This document shows positions 32,058 to 40,351 of a stretch of 40,351 nt of DNA, piece by piece; within the stretch, counting starts at the first letter, position 1; each line of letters begins with the position of its first letter. The notes beneath the pieces are model-generated. The model saw only the letters and a list, made by a program, of their open reading frames with translations. It was not told the DNA's origin and ran no database searches. A program made the position numbers and the translations under genes. This stretch comes from an uncultured Clostridia bacterium (GTDB lineage Bacteria > Bacillota > Clostridia > Oscillospirales > UBA644). The DNA lies in assembly GCA_944386295.1 (NCBI GenBank), contig CALXAO010000103.1:1-40351 (forward strand). Direction: 5' to 3'.

Positions 32058-32114
32058 GTATAAATATAATGCTATACAAAAAAATACTCCATTTGTACGG
32101 AAAGGAACAGAAAA

Positions 32115-33509
32115 ATGGATCGAACTTATCTAAAGCAGCTCTTTGAAAAGCAGGACGAATATGCCGGGCGAGAAGTTCTTGTCTGCGGTTGGGTTCGTAC
32201 TGTAAGGAATTCCAAAGCCTTTGGTTTTATTGAATTAAATGACGGCACCTGTTTTACCGGCTGTCAGATTGTTTTTGAAGAAACAAAACTAGAAAACTAC
32301 AAGCAGATTGCAAAATTAAATGTAGGCGCAGCGATTCGGATTGTTGGAACAGTAGTTCTTACCCCGGAAATGAAACAGCCTTTTGAAATCAAAGCCACGC
32401 AAATTCAGGTAGAGGGACTATCCCAACCCGACTATCCCCTGCAAAAGAAACGACATTCCTTTGAATATCTCCGTCAAATTGCCCATCTCCGTCCCAGAAC
32501 AAACACTTTCTCCGCCGTATTTCGTCTTCGGTCAGTGGCATCCTATGCCATTCACAGCTTTTTTCAGAAACGAGGATTTGTTTATGTTAACACACCTCTG
32601 ATCACAGGAAGCGATTGTGAAGGCGCAGGAGAAATGTTCCGTGTTACAACCCTTGACCTAGAAAACCCACCCCGAACCGAAGACGGGAGAATCGATTATT
32701 CCAAAGACTTTTTCGGGAAAGGAACTAATCTGACCGTGTCTGGGCAACTGGAAGCTGAATGCTTTGCGCTGGCCTTTGACAAGGTCTACACGTTTGGTCC
32801 AACCTTCCGGGCGGAAAACTCCAATACGACTCGCCATGCGGCAGAGTTCTGGATGATTGAACCGGAAATTGCTTTCGCAGACTTGAACGACGATATGCAA
32901 CTCGCCGAAGATATGATTAAATCAGTCATTTCGGAAGTCCTGGAAAAATGCCAGGCGGAAATGCAGTTTTTTAACAAAATGTTTGACAGTGAACTACTAG
33001 AGAGACTGCAAAGCATTGTTCGAGCAGAGTTCAAGAGACTGACCTATACAGAAGCAATAGAATTGCTGAGTCAATGCAAAGATAGGTTTGAATATCCAGT
33101 CTTTTGGGGCAGTGATTTGCAAACAGAGCACGAACGGTATTTGACCGAAAACCTGTTTGACTGCCCAGTATTCGTTACCGATTATCCCAAAGAAATCAAG
33201 TCCTTTTACATGCGTCTTAACGATGATGGAAAAACCGTAGCGGCTGCAGATCTTCTGGTACCTGGTATCGGAGAAATTATCGGCGGAAGTCAAAGAGAAG
33301 AACGGTTGGATCTACTGCTTTCCCGGATTAAGGATCTAGGCCTAAAGGAAGATGACTATGCCTGGTATCTGGATTTACGAAAATACGGCGGAACAAAACA
33401 TGCAGGCTTCGGTTTAGGCTTTGAACGACTAATTATGTATTTGACCGGAATTACGAACATACGCGACGTGATTCCGTTCCCCCGTACTGTGGGTACAGCG
33501 GAATTTTGA
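32115..33509 (+). CDS. asnS: asparagine--tRNA ligase
   Basis: Class IIb synthetase of 464 residues. It has an N-terminal OB-fold anticodon domain ([22 protein letters not shown]) and motif 1 region [21 protein letters not shown]. Motif 2 includes [21 protein letters not shown], where the AsnRS-specific residues differ from AspRS. Motif 3 is [21 protein letters not shown] lies eight bases before the ATG. It charges tRNA-Asn directly, so the cell need not rely on amidation of Asp-tRNA-Asn. The aspartate aminotransferase gene follows after 32 bases and is probably co-transcribed. Confidence 0.96.
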   Translation: MDRTYLKQLFEKQDEYAGREVLVCGWVRTVRNSKAFGFIELNDGTCFTGCQIVFEETKLENYKQIAKLNVGAAIRIVGTVVLTPEMKQPFEIKATQIQVEGLSQPDYPLQKKRHSFEYLRQIAHLRPRTNTFSAVFRLRSVASYAIHSFFQKRGFVYVNTPLITGSDCEGAGEMFRVTTLDLENPPRTEDGRIDYSKDFFGKGTNLTVSGQLEAECFALAFDKVYTFGPTFRAENSNTTRHAAEFWMIEPEIAFADLNDDMQLAEDMIKSVISEVLEKCQAEMQFFNKMFDSELLERLQSIVRAEFKRLTYTEAIELLSQCKDRFEYPVFWGSDLQTEHERYLTENLFDCPVFVTDYPKEIKSFYMRLNDDGKTVAAADLLVPGIGEIIGGSQREERLDLLLSRIKDLGLKEDDYAWYLDLRKYGGTKHAGFGLGFERLIMYLTGITNIRDVIPFPRTVGTAEF

Positions 33510-33541
33510 TAAACTAACTGACGGAAGGAAGACAAAACATC

Positions 33542-34813
33542 TTGAAAGAATACACATATGAACAGTGGCAAGATATCCTAAGCCAGGAAACTGAAAAATA
33601 TAATACATTCTGCGCCCGGGGACTAAAACTGGATATGTCCAGAGGAAAACCCTCCTCTGAACAGCTTGATATATCTGAAGGCTTACTGACTGTAGTCGCG
33701 TCCAATGCAGATTGTTATTCCGCAAACGGTACAGATTGCCGCAATTATGGCCTTTTGTATGGTATTCCGGAAATACGGACGCTTTTTGCCGAGCTTCTTG
33801 GAGTTCGGTCGGAACAAATACTTGCCGCCGGAAACTCCAGCCTGAATTTAATGTATGACACCATTGTACGGGCTATGCTGTTTGGCGTTCCCGGAGGGAA
33901 ATGTCCCTGGGGAAAATATGAAAAAATTCGGTTTCTCTGCCCTGTTCCCGGATATGACCGGCACTTTTCCATCTGTGAAAATATGGGCATTGAAATGATC
34001 AATATTGACATGGGACCGTACGGACCGGATATGGACACCGTGGAACGACTCTGTGCCTCGGACGATACCATTAAAGGAATCTGGTGCGTACCGAAGTACA
34101 GCAATCCAGAGGGAAAAACCTACAGTGACGATACCGTGCGCCGACTGGCCCGGATGAAAGCAGCAAAAGATTTCCGCATTTTCTGGGATAATGCATATGC
34201 TCTGCATGATTTGAAAACTCCAGGCGATTGCTTACTGAATCTTCTGGAGGAGGCAGAACAAGCAGGCAATCCAGATCGGGTTTATATGTTTGCCTCCACC
34301 TCCAAAATCTCCTTTCCCGGCGCGGGAGTTGCTGTCATAGCGGCCAGTACTACGAATCTGGAAGATATTGGGAAATCCTATACTTATCAAACAATTGGCC
34401 CGGATAAACTAAACCAACTTCGGCATGTCCGGTATTTTAAAAACGCAGATGGCATACGGGCACACATGAAAAAGCATGCCGAACACCTCCAGCCCCGATT
34501 TGAAGCAGTTCTGGATACATTAAACAATCAACTGCTCCCGCTGGACATTGCGGAATGGACGGAACCGAAAGGGGGATATTTTATTTCGCTCAATGTCTGC
34601 GACGGCTGTGCAAAACGGACAGTAGAACTGATGAAAAACGCCGGAGTAATTATAACGCCGGCGGGGGCTACATTTCCCTACGGCAAAGACCCTAGAGACC
34701 GAAATATCCGAATTGCTCCCACTTATCCGCCGTTGGAAGAGCTGAAACTCTGCTGCGAGCTGCTCTGCATCTGCGTTAAAATCGCAACCGCAGAAAAATT
34801 TTTAAACCGATAA
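33542..34813 (+). CDS. class Ic aspartate aminotransferase (PLP-dependent, TTG start)
   Basis: Fold type I aminotransferase of the MocR-like subgroup Ic (PF12897 type), whose studied members transaminate aspartate and 2-oxoglutarate. The 423 residues include SRGKPSSEQLD at the N-terminus, SNPEG at about 187-191, the PLP-ring DNAY at 216-219, the Schiff-base Lys255 in STSKISFPG, and an Arg in RNIRIAPTYPP for the substrate carboxylate. There is no N-terminal GntR DNA-binding domain. The TTG at 33542 is the first usable start and has AAGGAAG about ten bases upstream. Location after asnS fits supply of aspartate for asparagine (inference). Confidence 0.88.
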   Translation: MKEYTYEQWQDILSQETEKYNTFCARGLKLDMSRGKPSSEQLDISEGLLTVVASNADCYSANGTDCRNYGLLYGIPEIRTLFAELLGVRSEQILAAGNSSLNLMYDTIVRAMLFGVPGGKCPWGKYEKIRFLCPVPGYDRHFSICENMGIEMINIDMGPYGPDMDTVERLCASDDTIKGIWCVPKYSNPEGKTYSDDTVRRLARMKAAKDFRIFWDNAYALHDLKTPGDCLLNLLEEAEQAGNPDRVYMFASTSKISFPGAGVAVIAASTTNLEDIGKSYTYQTIGPDKLNQLRHVRYFKNADGIRAHMKKHAEHLQPRFEAVLDTLNNQLLPLDIAEWTEPKGGYFISLNVCDGCAKRTVELMKNAGVIITPAGATFPYGKDPRDRNIRIAPTYPPLEELKLCCELLCICVKIATAEKFLNR

Positions 34814-34820
34814 CAAAAGC

Positions 34821-34842
34821 TCCCGGAGCATAGGCTCCGGGA
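34821..34842 (-). terminator. hairpin between convergent aminotransferase and U32 genes
   Basis: TCCCGGAGC and GCTCCGGGA form a perfect nine-base stem with a four-base loop. On the minus strand it is followed by GCTTTTGTT, so it best terminates the U32 gene. On the plus strand the tail TTCCCC is poor, though the hairpin lies eight bases after the aminotransferase stop. Confidence 0.75.
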
Positions 34843-34849
34843 TTCCCCG

Positions 34850-36820
34850 TTAGAAATATCGTCCACGGGTATACGCTGAAGGACAGGATGCCTGTGACTG
34901 ATAGGCAGCAATTACAGCAGCGGCCTCGTCCGAAGTTTCGTCGGTAAATATTAGCCGCAGAAATCCAACACCGGTCAGATCCCGGTCTGCCGTCCAAAGC
35001 ACATCAGCATTCCAAAGCTGATTCCGGCAGCCGAAATCGCAGGTCACAAGAAACTGCTTTCCAATCCGGTCGGTCAAAAATTCCGGGGTTTGATGCTGTT
35101 TTTTAATGCAATTGCGAAAAATCATAAAAGGCAAACGCCCGTAAGCAATCACCCCAGTTTGCGCATTGCTCATTTCCCGTAAGGCTGACAGTTTAGCCTC
35201 AAAAGACAACGTCAAGCTTTTCCATCCGATATCCAGCAAGGAATCTCTGGTCCGGGAATTGAATATATTGAGACCGAAGTCCCCGTGTGCTTCCATACCC
35301 GTTTCACGGCAAATTGCCAAATGCCCCGGATTGCCACAAAGAAGTGCTTTCACTCCTTTTTCTGCAGCGGCGCGAATCAGGGAAAGCACCTGTGCCCGCT
35401 CTCCGTCATGGATGATGCGGGGAAGCGCCACGCCTACACGCGAACCGTATTGTTCCAAAGCTCGTCTGACAGTGTCAGAATTGATTTCTGTCAGAGAAAA
35501 CCAAATTCGGGACAACGGAGAACAGTCCGCCGGAAGACTTTTAGCAGAAAGAAACCATCCTTCCAGACAGGATTCCCCAGGACACGCAGAAGACACCGAC
35601 TGCAAAGGGAGTTTCCGGAAAGAAGCCGATGACAAACAACGCATTTGGGTCAAACGTTCCAATAACCGTCGGCGCACCTGTTTTGCCGCAGAAAGAGGGA
35701 CAAAACAGTTTGGTGGAAGTTTTGCATCAAATGTTTGCAAAAAATAAGGAGTATTCCCTAAAGAACCAAAGGCTTTTTCCAGATCTTCTACCATCGTTGG
35801 GCGTGTCTGGGCCAGCTGAACCGGCAAAAGCTCTTCGGCGCTATACCCATCGGCAGTTCCGGTGCAAAGAAGCTCTAATTCCGAATGGGGCCGAAGATGG
35901 AAAGAAACCCCAATATGGGGATATTCTCGTTGGGGCAAAGAAAAGTGCTTTGTACTTTCTCCACGGATCCCAAACATTTCCCGACCTATTCTTCCGTGAA
36001 AATACCCGTCGGTAAATCCGGTCCGGCTGAAAATTCCAGCCAAAAATTCCTTTTGTTCCGGTTCATATATCTTACCCCTCTTTGCAGCAGCGTAGGCTGT
36101 TGTGACAGCAGCCACATATTCAGGTGATTTCATCCGTCCTTCGATTTTCAAAGACGCAACACCAATTTCTGCAAGACGGGGAACATATTCCAAAAGACAA
36201 AGATCTTTTAGACTAAGAGAATATCCCTCCCGGTATGGTAAACGGCAGGGTTGGGCGCACAACCCTCGATTGCCTGACCGACCGCCAATCAAAGAACTCA
36301 TATAACATTGGCCACTATAACACATACAAAGGGCCCCGTGAACAAATACTTCGATTTCAATAGGAGAACGCTGCACAATCTGATGTATTTCAGTTTCCGA
36401 CAACTCCCGAGCCAAAACTGCACGAGAAAATCCAGCCTCTGCGGCAGCCAGTACACCATCCAGACTATGAATTGTCAACTGCGTACTGGCATGCAGAGGA
36501 ATAGACGTGCGGCGTTTCAATTCCCGCGCCAGACCCAAATCCTGCACAATCAGCGCATCAACCCCAGCTAAAATCAGTCGTTCCGCAACATCCAAAGCTT
36601 CGGATAATTCTCGATCAGAAACCAACGTATTTAAAACCGCATGAACCTGTACACCCCGTTCCCGACAATAACGTACACAGGAAGAAAGATTGTTTTCTGA
36701 GATATTGGCTGCGTTCATCCGTGCGTTAAACGACGATACGCCAAGATACACAGCATCGGCCCCAGACAACACCGCAGCCCGGAGCGCTTCTTCCGACCCG
36801 GCAGGCGCAAGGATTTCCAT
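34850..36820 (-). CDS. peptidase U32 family protein with C-terminal DUF3656-like region
   Basis: The 656-residue protein begins with the U32 hallmark MEILAPAGSEEALRAAVLSGADAVYLG. It contains the family signature EVFVHGALCMCYSGQCYMSS, followed by SGNRGLCAQPCR. The cysteines in these motifs are those that bind an iron-sulfur centre in hydroxylating members such as RlhA and TrhP. The C-terminal half resembles the long Firmicutes U32/DUF3656 form. It was originally called collagenase-like; RNA hydroxylation is the better supported role for the superfamily, and which applies here is open. The ATG overlaps the zapA stop as TAATG. Confidence 0.9.
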   Translation of the reverse strand: MEILAPAGSEEALRAAVLSGADAVYLGVSSFNARMNAANISENNLSSCVRYCRERGVQVHAVLNTLVSDRELSEALDVAERLILAGVDALIVQDLGLARELKRRTSIPLHASTQLTIHSLDGVLAAAEAGFSRAVLARELSETEIHQIVQRSPIEIEVFVHGALCMCYSGQCYMSSLIGGRSGNRGLCAQPCRLPYREGYSLSLKDLCLLEYVPRLAEIGVASLKIEGRMKSPEYVAAVTTAYAAAKRGKIYEPEQKEFLAGIFSRTGFTDGYFHGRIGREMFGIRGESTKHFSLPQREYPHIGVSFHLRPHSELELLCTGTADGYSAEELLPVQLAQTRPTMVEDLEKAFGSLGNTPYFLQTFDAKLPPNCFVPLSAAKQVRRRLLERLTQMRCLSSASFRKLPLQSVSSACPGESCLEGWFLSAKSLPADCSPLSRIWFSLTEINSDTVRRALEQYGSRVGVALPRIIHDGERAQVLSLIRAAAEKGVKALLCGNPGHLAICRETGMEAHGDFGLNIFNSRTRDSLLDIGWKSLTLSFEAKLSALREMSNAQTGVIAYGRLPFMIFRNCIKKQHQTPEFLTDRIGKQFLVTCDFGCRNQLWNADVLWTADRDLTGVGFLRLIFTDETSDEAAAVIAAYQSQASCPSAYTRGRYF

Positions 36821-37143
36821 TAGCCTTTCTTCCCCATTTTCAACGTCAGATTTTCACCTTTCAGTTTTTCCAGCTCTTTGGTAGTCTCAGCCAATTTTTC
36901 CTGCAATTCCTCCAAAGCATTGCGGAGGTTTACCTTTTCCGCCTTTGCTTTAACGGACTCGTCACAGTAGTCCATAGCCGCTAACACAGCGGCATTGAGA
37001 GTGTGCACACCTGCCGAAGAATCTGCAATTTCCCGGATTTTACGATTGACGGCCTTGGCAATCCCCTGGGTGTATTCCTCGCTTTCCCCAGAATATACGC
37101 TGAATTCCAACCCGGCAACCGTTACTTTATAAATACTTTCCAT
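36820..37143 (-). CDS. zapA: cell division protein ZapA
   Basis: The 107-residue FtsZ-ring associated protein has an N-terminal beta-hairpin domain (YKVTVAGLEFSVYSGES), a conserved central helix with LNAAVLAAMDYCDE, and a C-terminal coiled coil (about 68-100) ending MGKKG. It bundles FtsZ filaments. The stop is fused with the U32 start, the usual Firmicutes zapA-U32 pairing. GGAGG lies eight bases upstream of the ATG. The promoter is at 37174-37202. Confidence 0.92.
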   Translation of the reverse strand: MESIYKVTVAGLEFSVYSGESEEYTQGIAKAVNRKIREIADSSAGVHTLNAAVLAAMDYCDESVKAKAEKVNLRNALEELQEKLAETTKELEKLKGENLTLKMGKKG

Positions 37144-37173
37144 TTTTTACCCTCCTGTTAATCTCTGAATTCT

Positions 37174-37202
37174 ATCATATCATATTTTCAGAAAAAAAGC
37201 AA
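37174..37202 (-). promoter_or_regulatory. probable promoter of zapA-U32
   Basis: Minus strand: TTGCTT (37202-37197), 17-base spacer, TATGAT (37179-37174). A second TATGAT at 37184-37179 has poor spacing. The start is near 37167, giving a leader of about 24 bases. Confidence 0.65.
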
Positions 37203-37256
37203 GAGGGAGATGTGTAAAAAGATTGGTAATCTTTAATTTTTAGGAGGAAAACAACG

Positions 37257-38093
37257 ATGACTATCATTCAATCATTGCTCCTTGGGCTGATTCAGGGCCT
37301 AACCGAATTTTTGCCGATTTCAAGCTCCGCCCATTTAGTGCTGGCTCAAACAGTGTTTGGACTTAGTCCGGACGGAGAAGCAGATCTGCTATTCAATATT
37401 CTGGTGCACATCGGAACCCTAGCAGCGGTCTGCGTGGCGTTCCGTAAGCTGCTGCTTCGGCTGTTTGCCGATGGCATCCGTATGCTGCAGCAAATCTTTA
37501 CTGGGAAATTCCATTGGAAAAAGGCAAGTTCTGGAAAACGCATGATTGTGTTTTTGATCGTGTCACTGTTGCCGCTTCTGGTTGTTTATCCTTTGCGGGA
37601 ACTGCTCGAACCTATAATGAGCTCGGTTCTCTGTGTCGGCATCGCGCTGATATTTAACGCAGGCATTCTGTTGATTTCCGATTTTGCGCCGGATGGAAAG
37701 AAAACTCCAGCAGATATGAGGTTCTCCGATGCCATTTTTGTCGGAGCTATCCAGGCAGCGGCAGTAATTCCGGGCATTTCCAGATCTGGCTCCACGATTA
37801 CTGCAGGTATTTCCTGCCGTCTAAAGCGCTCTTTTGCCGCAAAATATTCTTTTATTCTTTCTATTCCAACCATTTTGGCCGCAGCAGTATTAGAGATTGT
37901 TGACGCTGTTCAAGTCAGCATTCATGTTTCTGCCATTCCGGTATATCTGGTAGGAATGCTGGCCGCAGCAGTTTCCGGATTCTTTGCCATTAAACTGCTG
38001 CAATACCTTCTTAAATCCAAAAAATTTGTTATTTTTGCTGCCTATTCCCTCATTGTAGGCGTTGGGGCAATTCTCTGGAGCTTTTTCCATTGA
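37257..38093 (+). CDS. uppP: undecaprenyl-diphosphatase UppP (BacA)
   Basis: Membrane phosphatase that recycles undecaprenyl diphosphate to the monophosphate carrier for wall synthesis; it also confers bacitracin tolerance. The 278 residues have the two BacA signatures: [16 protein letters not shown] at about 15-30 and [10 protein letters not shown] at about 172-181, with catalytic Glu and Arg. Seven to eight hydrophobic helices follow the family pattern. AGGAGG lies nine bases before the ATG. A small inverted repeat AAAGATT-GGT-AATCTTT sits upstream at 37218-37234. The ftsK gene follows after 26 bases. Confidence 0.95.
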   Translation: MTIIQSLLLGLIQGLTEFLPISSSAHLVLAQTVFGLSPDGEADLLFNILVHIGTLAAVCVAFRKLLLRLFADGIRMLQQIFTGKFHWKKASSGKRMIVFLIVSLLPLLVVYPLRELLEPIMSSVLCVGIALIFNAGILLISDFAPDGKKTPADMRFSDAIFVGAIQAAAVIPGISRSGSTITAGISCRLKRSFAAKYSFILSIPTILAAAVLEIVDAVQVSIHVSAIPVYLVGMLAAAVSGFFAIKLLQYLLKSKKFVIFAAYSLIVGVGAILWSFFH

Positions 38094-38119
38094 TTTTTAC
38101 GGAAAGGAAATTTTATTTC

Positions 38120-40351
38120 ATGGCACAAAACAAAAGCACAACAACAAAAAGGAAGTCCAGTGCGGCATCCCCTACCAGAACAAAAAAAACTGCGGCCCGA
38201 ACGACACCAAACCCAAAGTCGAAAAAAAGGACCGAAGAGGAACAAAACGTCTATAACACTGTATGTTCTCTTTTGTACGTCTTAATCGGTATTTTCTTTT
38301 TTCTGAGCATGTTCGGAATTTTAGGTCCTGTAGGCAATTGGCTTCGAGATGTAGCCTGTGGCGGATTGGGCGCCTGTTCCCTGGGAATTCCCCTGCTGTT
38401 TTTGTATATGAGCATTCTCAAAATGACCTCACAGCAAAAACCAAGAAGACATAAAATTTTGTTGGCGGCTGGATTACTATGGTGTATTGCAGCTTTTTAC
38501 ACTGTCTGTCGGATGAATCTGCCAGAGTATCAAGCCCCCTTCTCCGACTATTTTCAAGATCTGACGGTTCAACTGATTCAAACCGGCATTAGTTGGACCT
38601 CCGGTGGAATTTTAGGCGGTTATCTGGCCTATCCGCTCATGGCCCTTTGTGCAAAACTGGGCGCGGGAATTATTCTGTTTATCCTAATTATTGTACTCAT
38701 TGTACTCATCAGTGGGATTTCCTTTGCTTCTATGTTCCGGGAAACACCGGAAAAAGAGGATACCGAAGAATTACCAACGTCGGAAGAAAACGCGCACCGA
38801 TTTCCTCCCATTCCCAAAAGCCGAACGAAAAAAATGGAAAAAGAAATTGCAGGGCTGAAAAAACAAGTTGAAGAACTGAAGCGGTCCCATGATTTTAAAA
38901 TTCCAGAGATAACAGAGGAAGAACTGCTGACGCCCGCGGAACGCCGGCGGAAAAAAACAGAAAAGAAGTCCCCCCCAATTTCTGCAACCGAGATTGTTCC
39001 GGAAAATCTGTTTTCCGAAGAATTATTTCAAAATCCAGAAGAAACACCGGACAAGCCTTTGCTTTCGGAAGAAACAAAGGAGGAACTTCTGGAAGAAATC
39101 GCAAATGAAGTGAGAAAATCAGAAGAAAACGAGTCGGAGGAACAGCCCTATATTTATCCGCCATTAAGCCTACTGGTCTATAAGCCGGATGAAAATGAAG
39201 CCATGGCAATGGAAGAACGACGTCAGACCGCATCCAAACTGATGGAGGCATTGCATAGTTTTTCCGTTGATACTCGAATTTTGGACATAGTCCGCGGTCC
39301 TACGATTACCCGTTATGAACTTCAACCCAGTGCTGGCGTAAAAATCAGTAAAATTACTAACTTAGCCGATGATATTGCATTGCATTTGGCGGCTTCCGGC
39401 GTCCGGATTGAAGCGCCAATTCCGGGAAAATCTGCCATTGGAATTGAAATTCCAAATAAAGTGACAAGTGTCGTTTACCTAAAGGAAACCCTATCTAGCG
39501 ACGCATTCCGAAACGGAAAAAGCAACATTAGCGTAGCTTTAGGCAAGGATATTGGGGGAGAAAATGTTGTCATTGATCTGGCAAAAATGCCCCATCTGCT
39601 CATTGCAGGAGCCACAGGATCGGGAAAATCCGTCTGCATTAACAGTATTCTCATGAGCATTCTTTACAAAGCGTCCCCAGAAGATGTAAAACTGATTCTG
39701 GTAGATCCAAAGGTAGTAGAACTCAGTGTTTACAACGGCATTCCACATTTGCTGATCCCAGTGGTTACTAGCCCCAACAAGGCGGCGGGGGCTTTGGCCT
39801 GGGCAGTAACCGAAATGCTTAACCGTTATAAACTGTTTGCAGAAAAAAGTGTCCGAAACTTCCAAGCCTACAATCAACAAATTACGGAGGACGAAATTAA
39901 GCTTCCACAGATTGTAATTATTATTGACGAATTGGCAGATCTAATGATGGCAGCTCCCGGAGAAGTAGAAGATGCAATTTGCCGACTGGCACAGATGGCC
40001 CGGGCCGCTGGTATGCATTTGGTGATTGCGACCCAGCGTCCTTCGGCAGATGTTATTACCGGAATCATTAAGGCCAACGTGCCGTCTCGGATTGCGTTTG
40101 CAGTGTCTTCCCAGATTGATTCCAGAATTATTTTGGACCAAAGCGGAGCGGAAAAGCTCATCGGTCGGGGCGATATGTTATACAATCCCCTGGGAGCGCC
40201 CAAGCCTATCCGCGTGCAGGGCTGCTTTGTGTCAGATAAAGAAGTGGAAGATGTGATTTCCTTTATTAAGGACAACTATGAAGTCCATAGTTATGACGAG
40301 GGTATTTTGCAAAAAATTGAGCAGCTGGCACAAGATCAGCAGAAAAGCGGG
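38120..40351 (+). CDS. ftsK: DNA translocase FtsK/SpoIIIE, 3-prime end outside the window
   Basis: Frame open from ATG 38120 to the last base, 744 complete codons with no stop. A basic Lys/Thr-rich N-terminus (1-40) precedes four membrane helices (about 47-67, 80-100, 113-130, 181-203). A charged Glu/Lys-rich linker (about 205-345) follows, then the alpha domain (about 350-450). The beta motor domain has Walker [10 protein letters not shown] (496-504) and Walker [12 protein letters not shown] (about 600-610). The sequence ends just after the motor, so the gamma winged helix that reads the orienting sequence is not visible. It pumps chromosome through the septum in division or sporulation. AAAGGAA lies about ten bases upstream. 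Confidence 0.95.
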   Translation, partial: MAQNKSTTTKRKSSAASPTRTKKTAARTTPNPKSKKRTEEEQNVYNTVCSLLYVLIGIFFFLSMFGILGPVGNWLRDVACGGLGACSLGIPLLFLYMSILKMTSQQKPRRHKILLAAGLLWCIAAFYTVCRMNLPEYQAPFSDYFQDLTVQLIQTGISWTSGGILGGYLAYPLMALCAKLGAGIILFILIIVLIVLISGISFASMFRETPEKEDTEELPTSEENAHRFPPIPKSRTKKMEKEIAGLKKQVEELKRSHDFKIPEITEEELLTPAERRRKKTEKKSPPISATEIVPENLFSEELFQNPEETPDKPLLSEETKEELLEEIANEVRKSEENESEEQPYIYPPLSLLVYKPDENEAMAMEERRQTASKLMEALHSFSVDTRILDIVRGPTITRYELQPSAGVKISKITNLADDIALHLAASGVRIEAPIPGKSAIGIEIPNKVTSVVYLKETLSSDAFRNGKSNISVALGKDIGGENVVIDLAKMPHLLIAGATGSGKSVCINSILMSILYKASPEDVKLILVDPKVVELSVYNGIPHLLIPVVTSPNKAAGALAWAVTEMLNRYKLFAEKSVRNFQAYNQQITEDEIKLPQIVIIIDELADLMMAAPGEVEDAICRLAQMARAAGMHLVIATQRPSADVITGIIKANVPSRIAFAVSSQIDSRIILDQSGAEKLIGRGDMLYNPLGAPKPIRVQGCFVSDKEVEDVISFIKDNYEVHSYDEGILQKIEQLAQDQQKSG

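Noticed and set aside
35166-35747. 193-codon plus-strand open frame
   Set aside because: Antisense to the U32 gene, with no ribosome site and Ser/Arg-rich sequence typical of a shadow frame.

Overview
The window reads as chromosomal DNA from a spore-forming, Gram-positive member of the Clostridia, probably near the Oscillospiraceae/Ruminococcaceae (inference). The main support is a complete ctsR-mcsA-mcsB-clpC operon, an ecfA1-ecfA2-ecfT-truA operon, a clostridial-type maf-mreBCD-mrdA shape cluster next to minD and mgsA homologues, a pair of small CotF-like spore coat proteins, an FtsK/SpoIIIE translocase and consensus sigma-A promoters. I see no phage, IS element, CRISPR array or plasmid function. 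Nearly all of the window is core genome.

Layout. (1) 1-4318, minus: an RlmI-like methyltransferase leads ecfA1, ecfA2, ecfT and truA from one strong promoter. (2) 4350-8899, minus: the CtsR-controlled protein quality-control operon, with two CtsR operators around its promoter. (3) 8900-11110: a block with no G and almost no C, then a plus-strand radical-SAM/helix-hairpin-helix gene and its usual partner, a probable DNA repair or modification pair. (4) 11111-12326: a decayed gene (nonsense mutation and frameshifts) beside a His/Arg/Gly tRNA operon that has its own promoter and terminator. (5) 12506-12979, plus: two small spore-coat-like genes. (6) 13053-22809, minus: hisS and aspS, then a Gld-like ABC exporter module (ATPase, permease, GldG-type protein, DUF4340 protein) packed tightly between aspS and thrS. 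(7) 22918-24185, minus: an orphan MinD-like ATPase that lacks the membrane-targeting tail and an MgsA-like protein that has lost catalytic residues, expressed from their own promoter. (8) 24223-31757, minus: one long operon of response regulator, histidine kinase, maf, mreB, mreC, mreD and mrdA, driven by a perfect TTGACA-17-TATAAT promoter. (9) 32029-34842, plus: asnS and a class Ic aspartate aminotransferase. (10) 34850-37202, minus: zapA and a U32-family peptidase/hydroxylase-like gene. (11) 37257-40351, plus: uppP and an ftsK/spoIIIE gene cut by the window end.

The dominant themes are envelope growth and division (MreBCD, PBP2, ZapA, UppP, FtsK, MinD-like), translation (four aminoacyl-tRNA synthetases, three tRNAs, TruA, an RlmI-like enzyme) and stress proteolysis. 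The best candidates for new biology are: the two-component system wired into the elongasome operon; the MinD/MgsA pair in which both proteins appear to have lost their textbook functional parts; the Gld-like exporter embedded among synthetase genes; and the radical-SAM DNA repair/modification pair. Base composition and codon statements are read by eye except where a count is given. Family assignments rest on recognised motifs and gene order, not on a database search.
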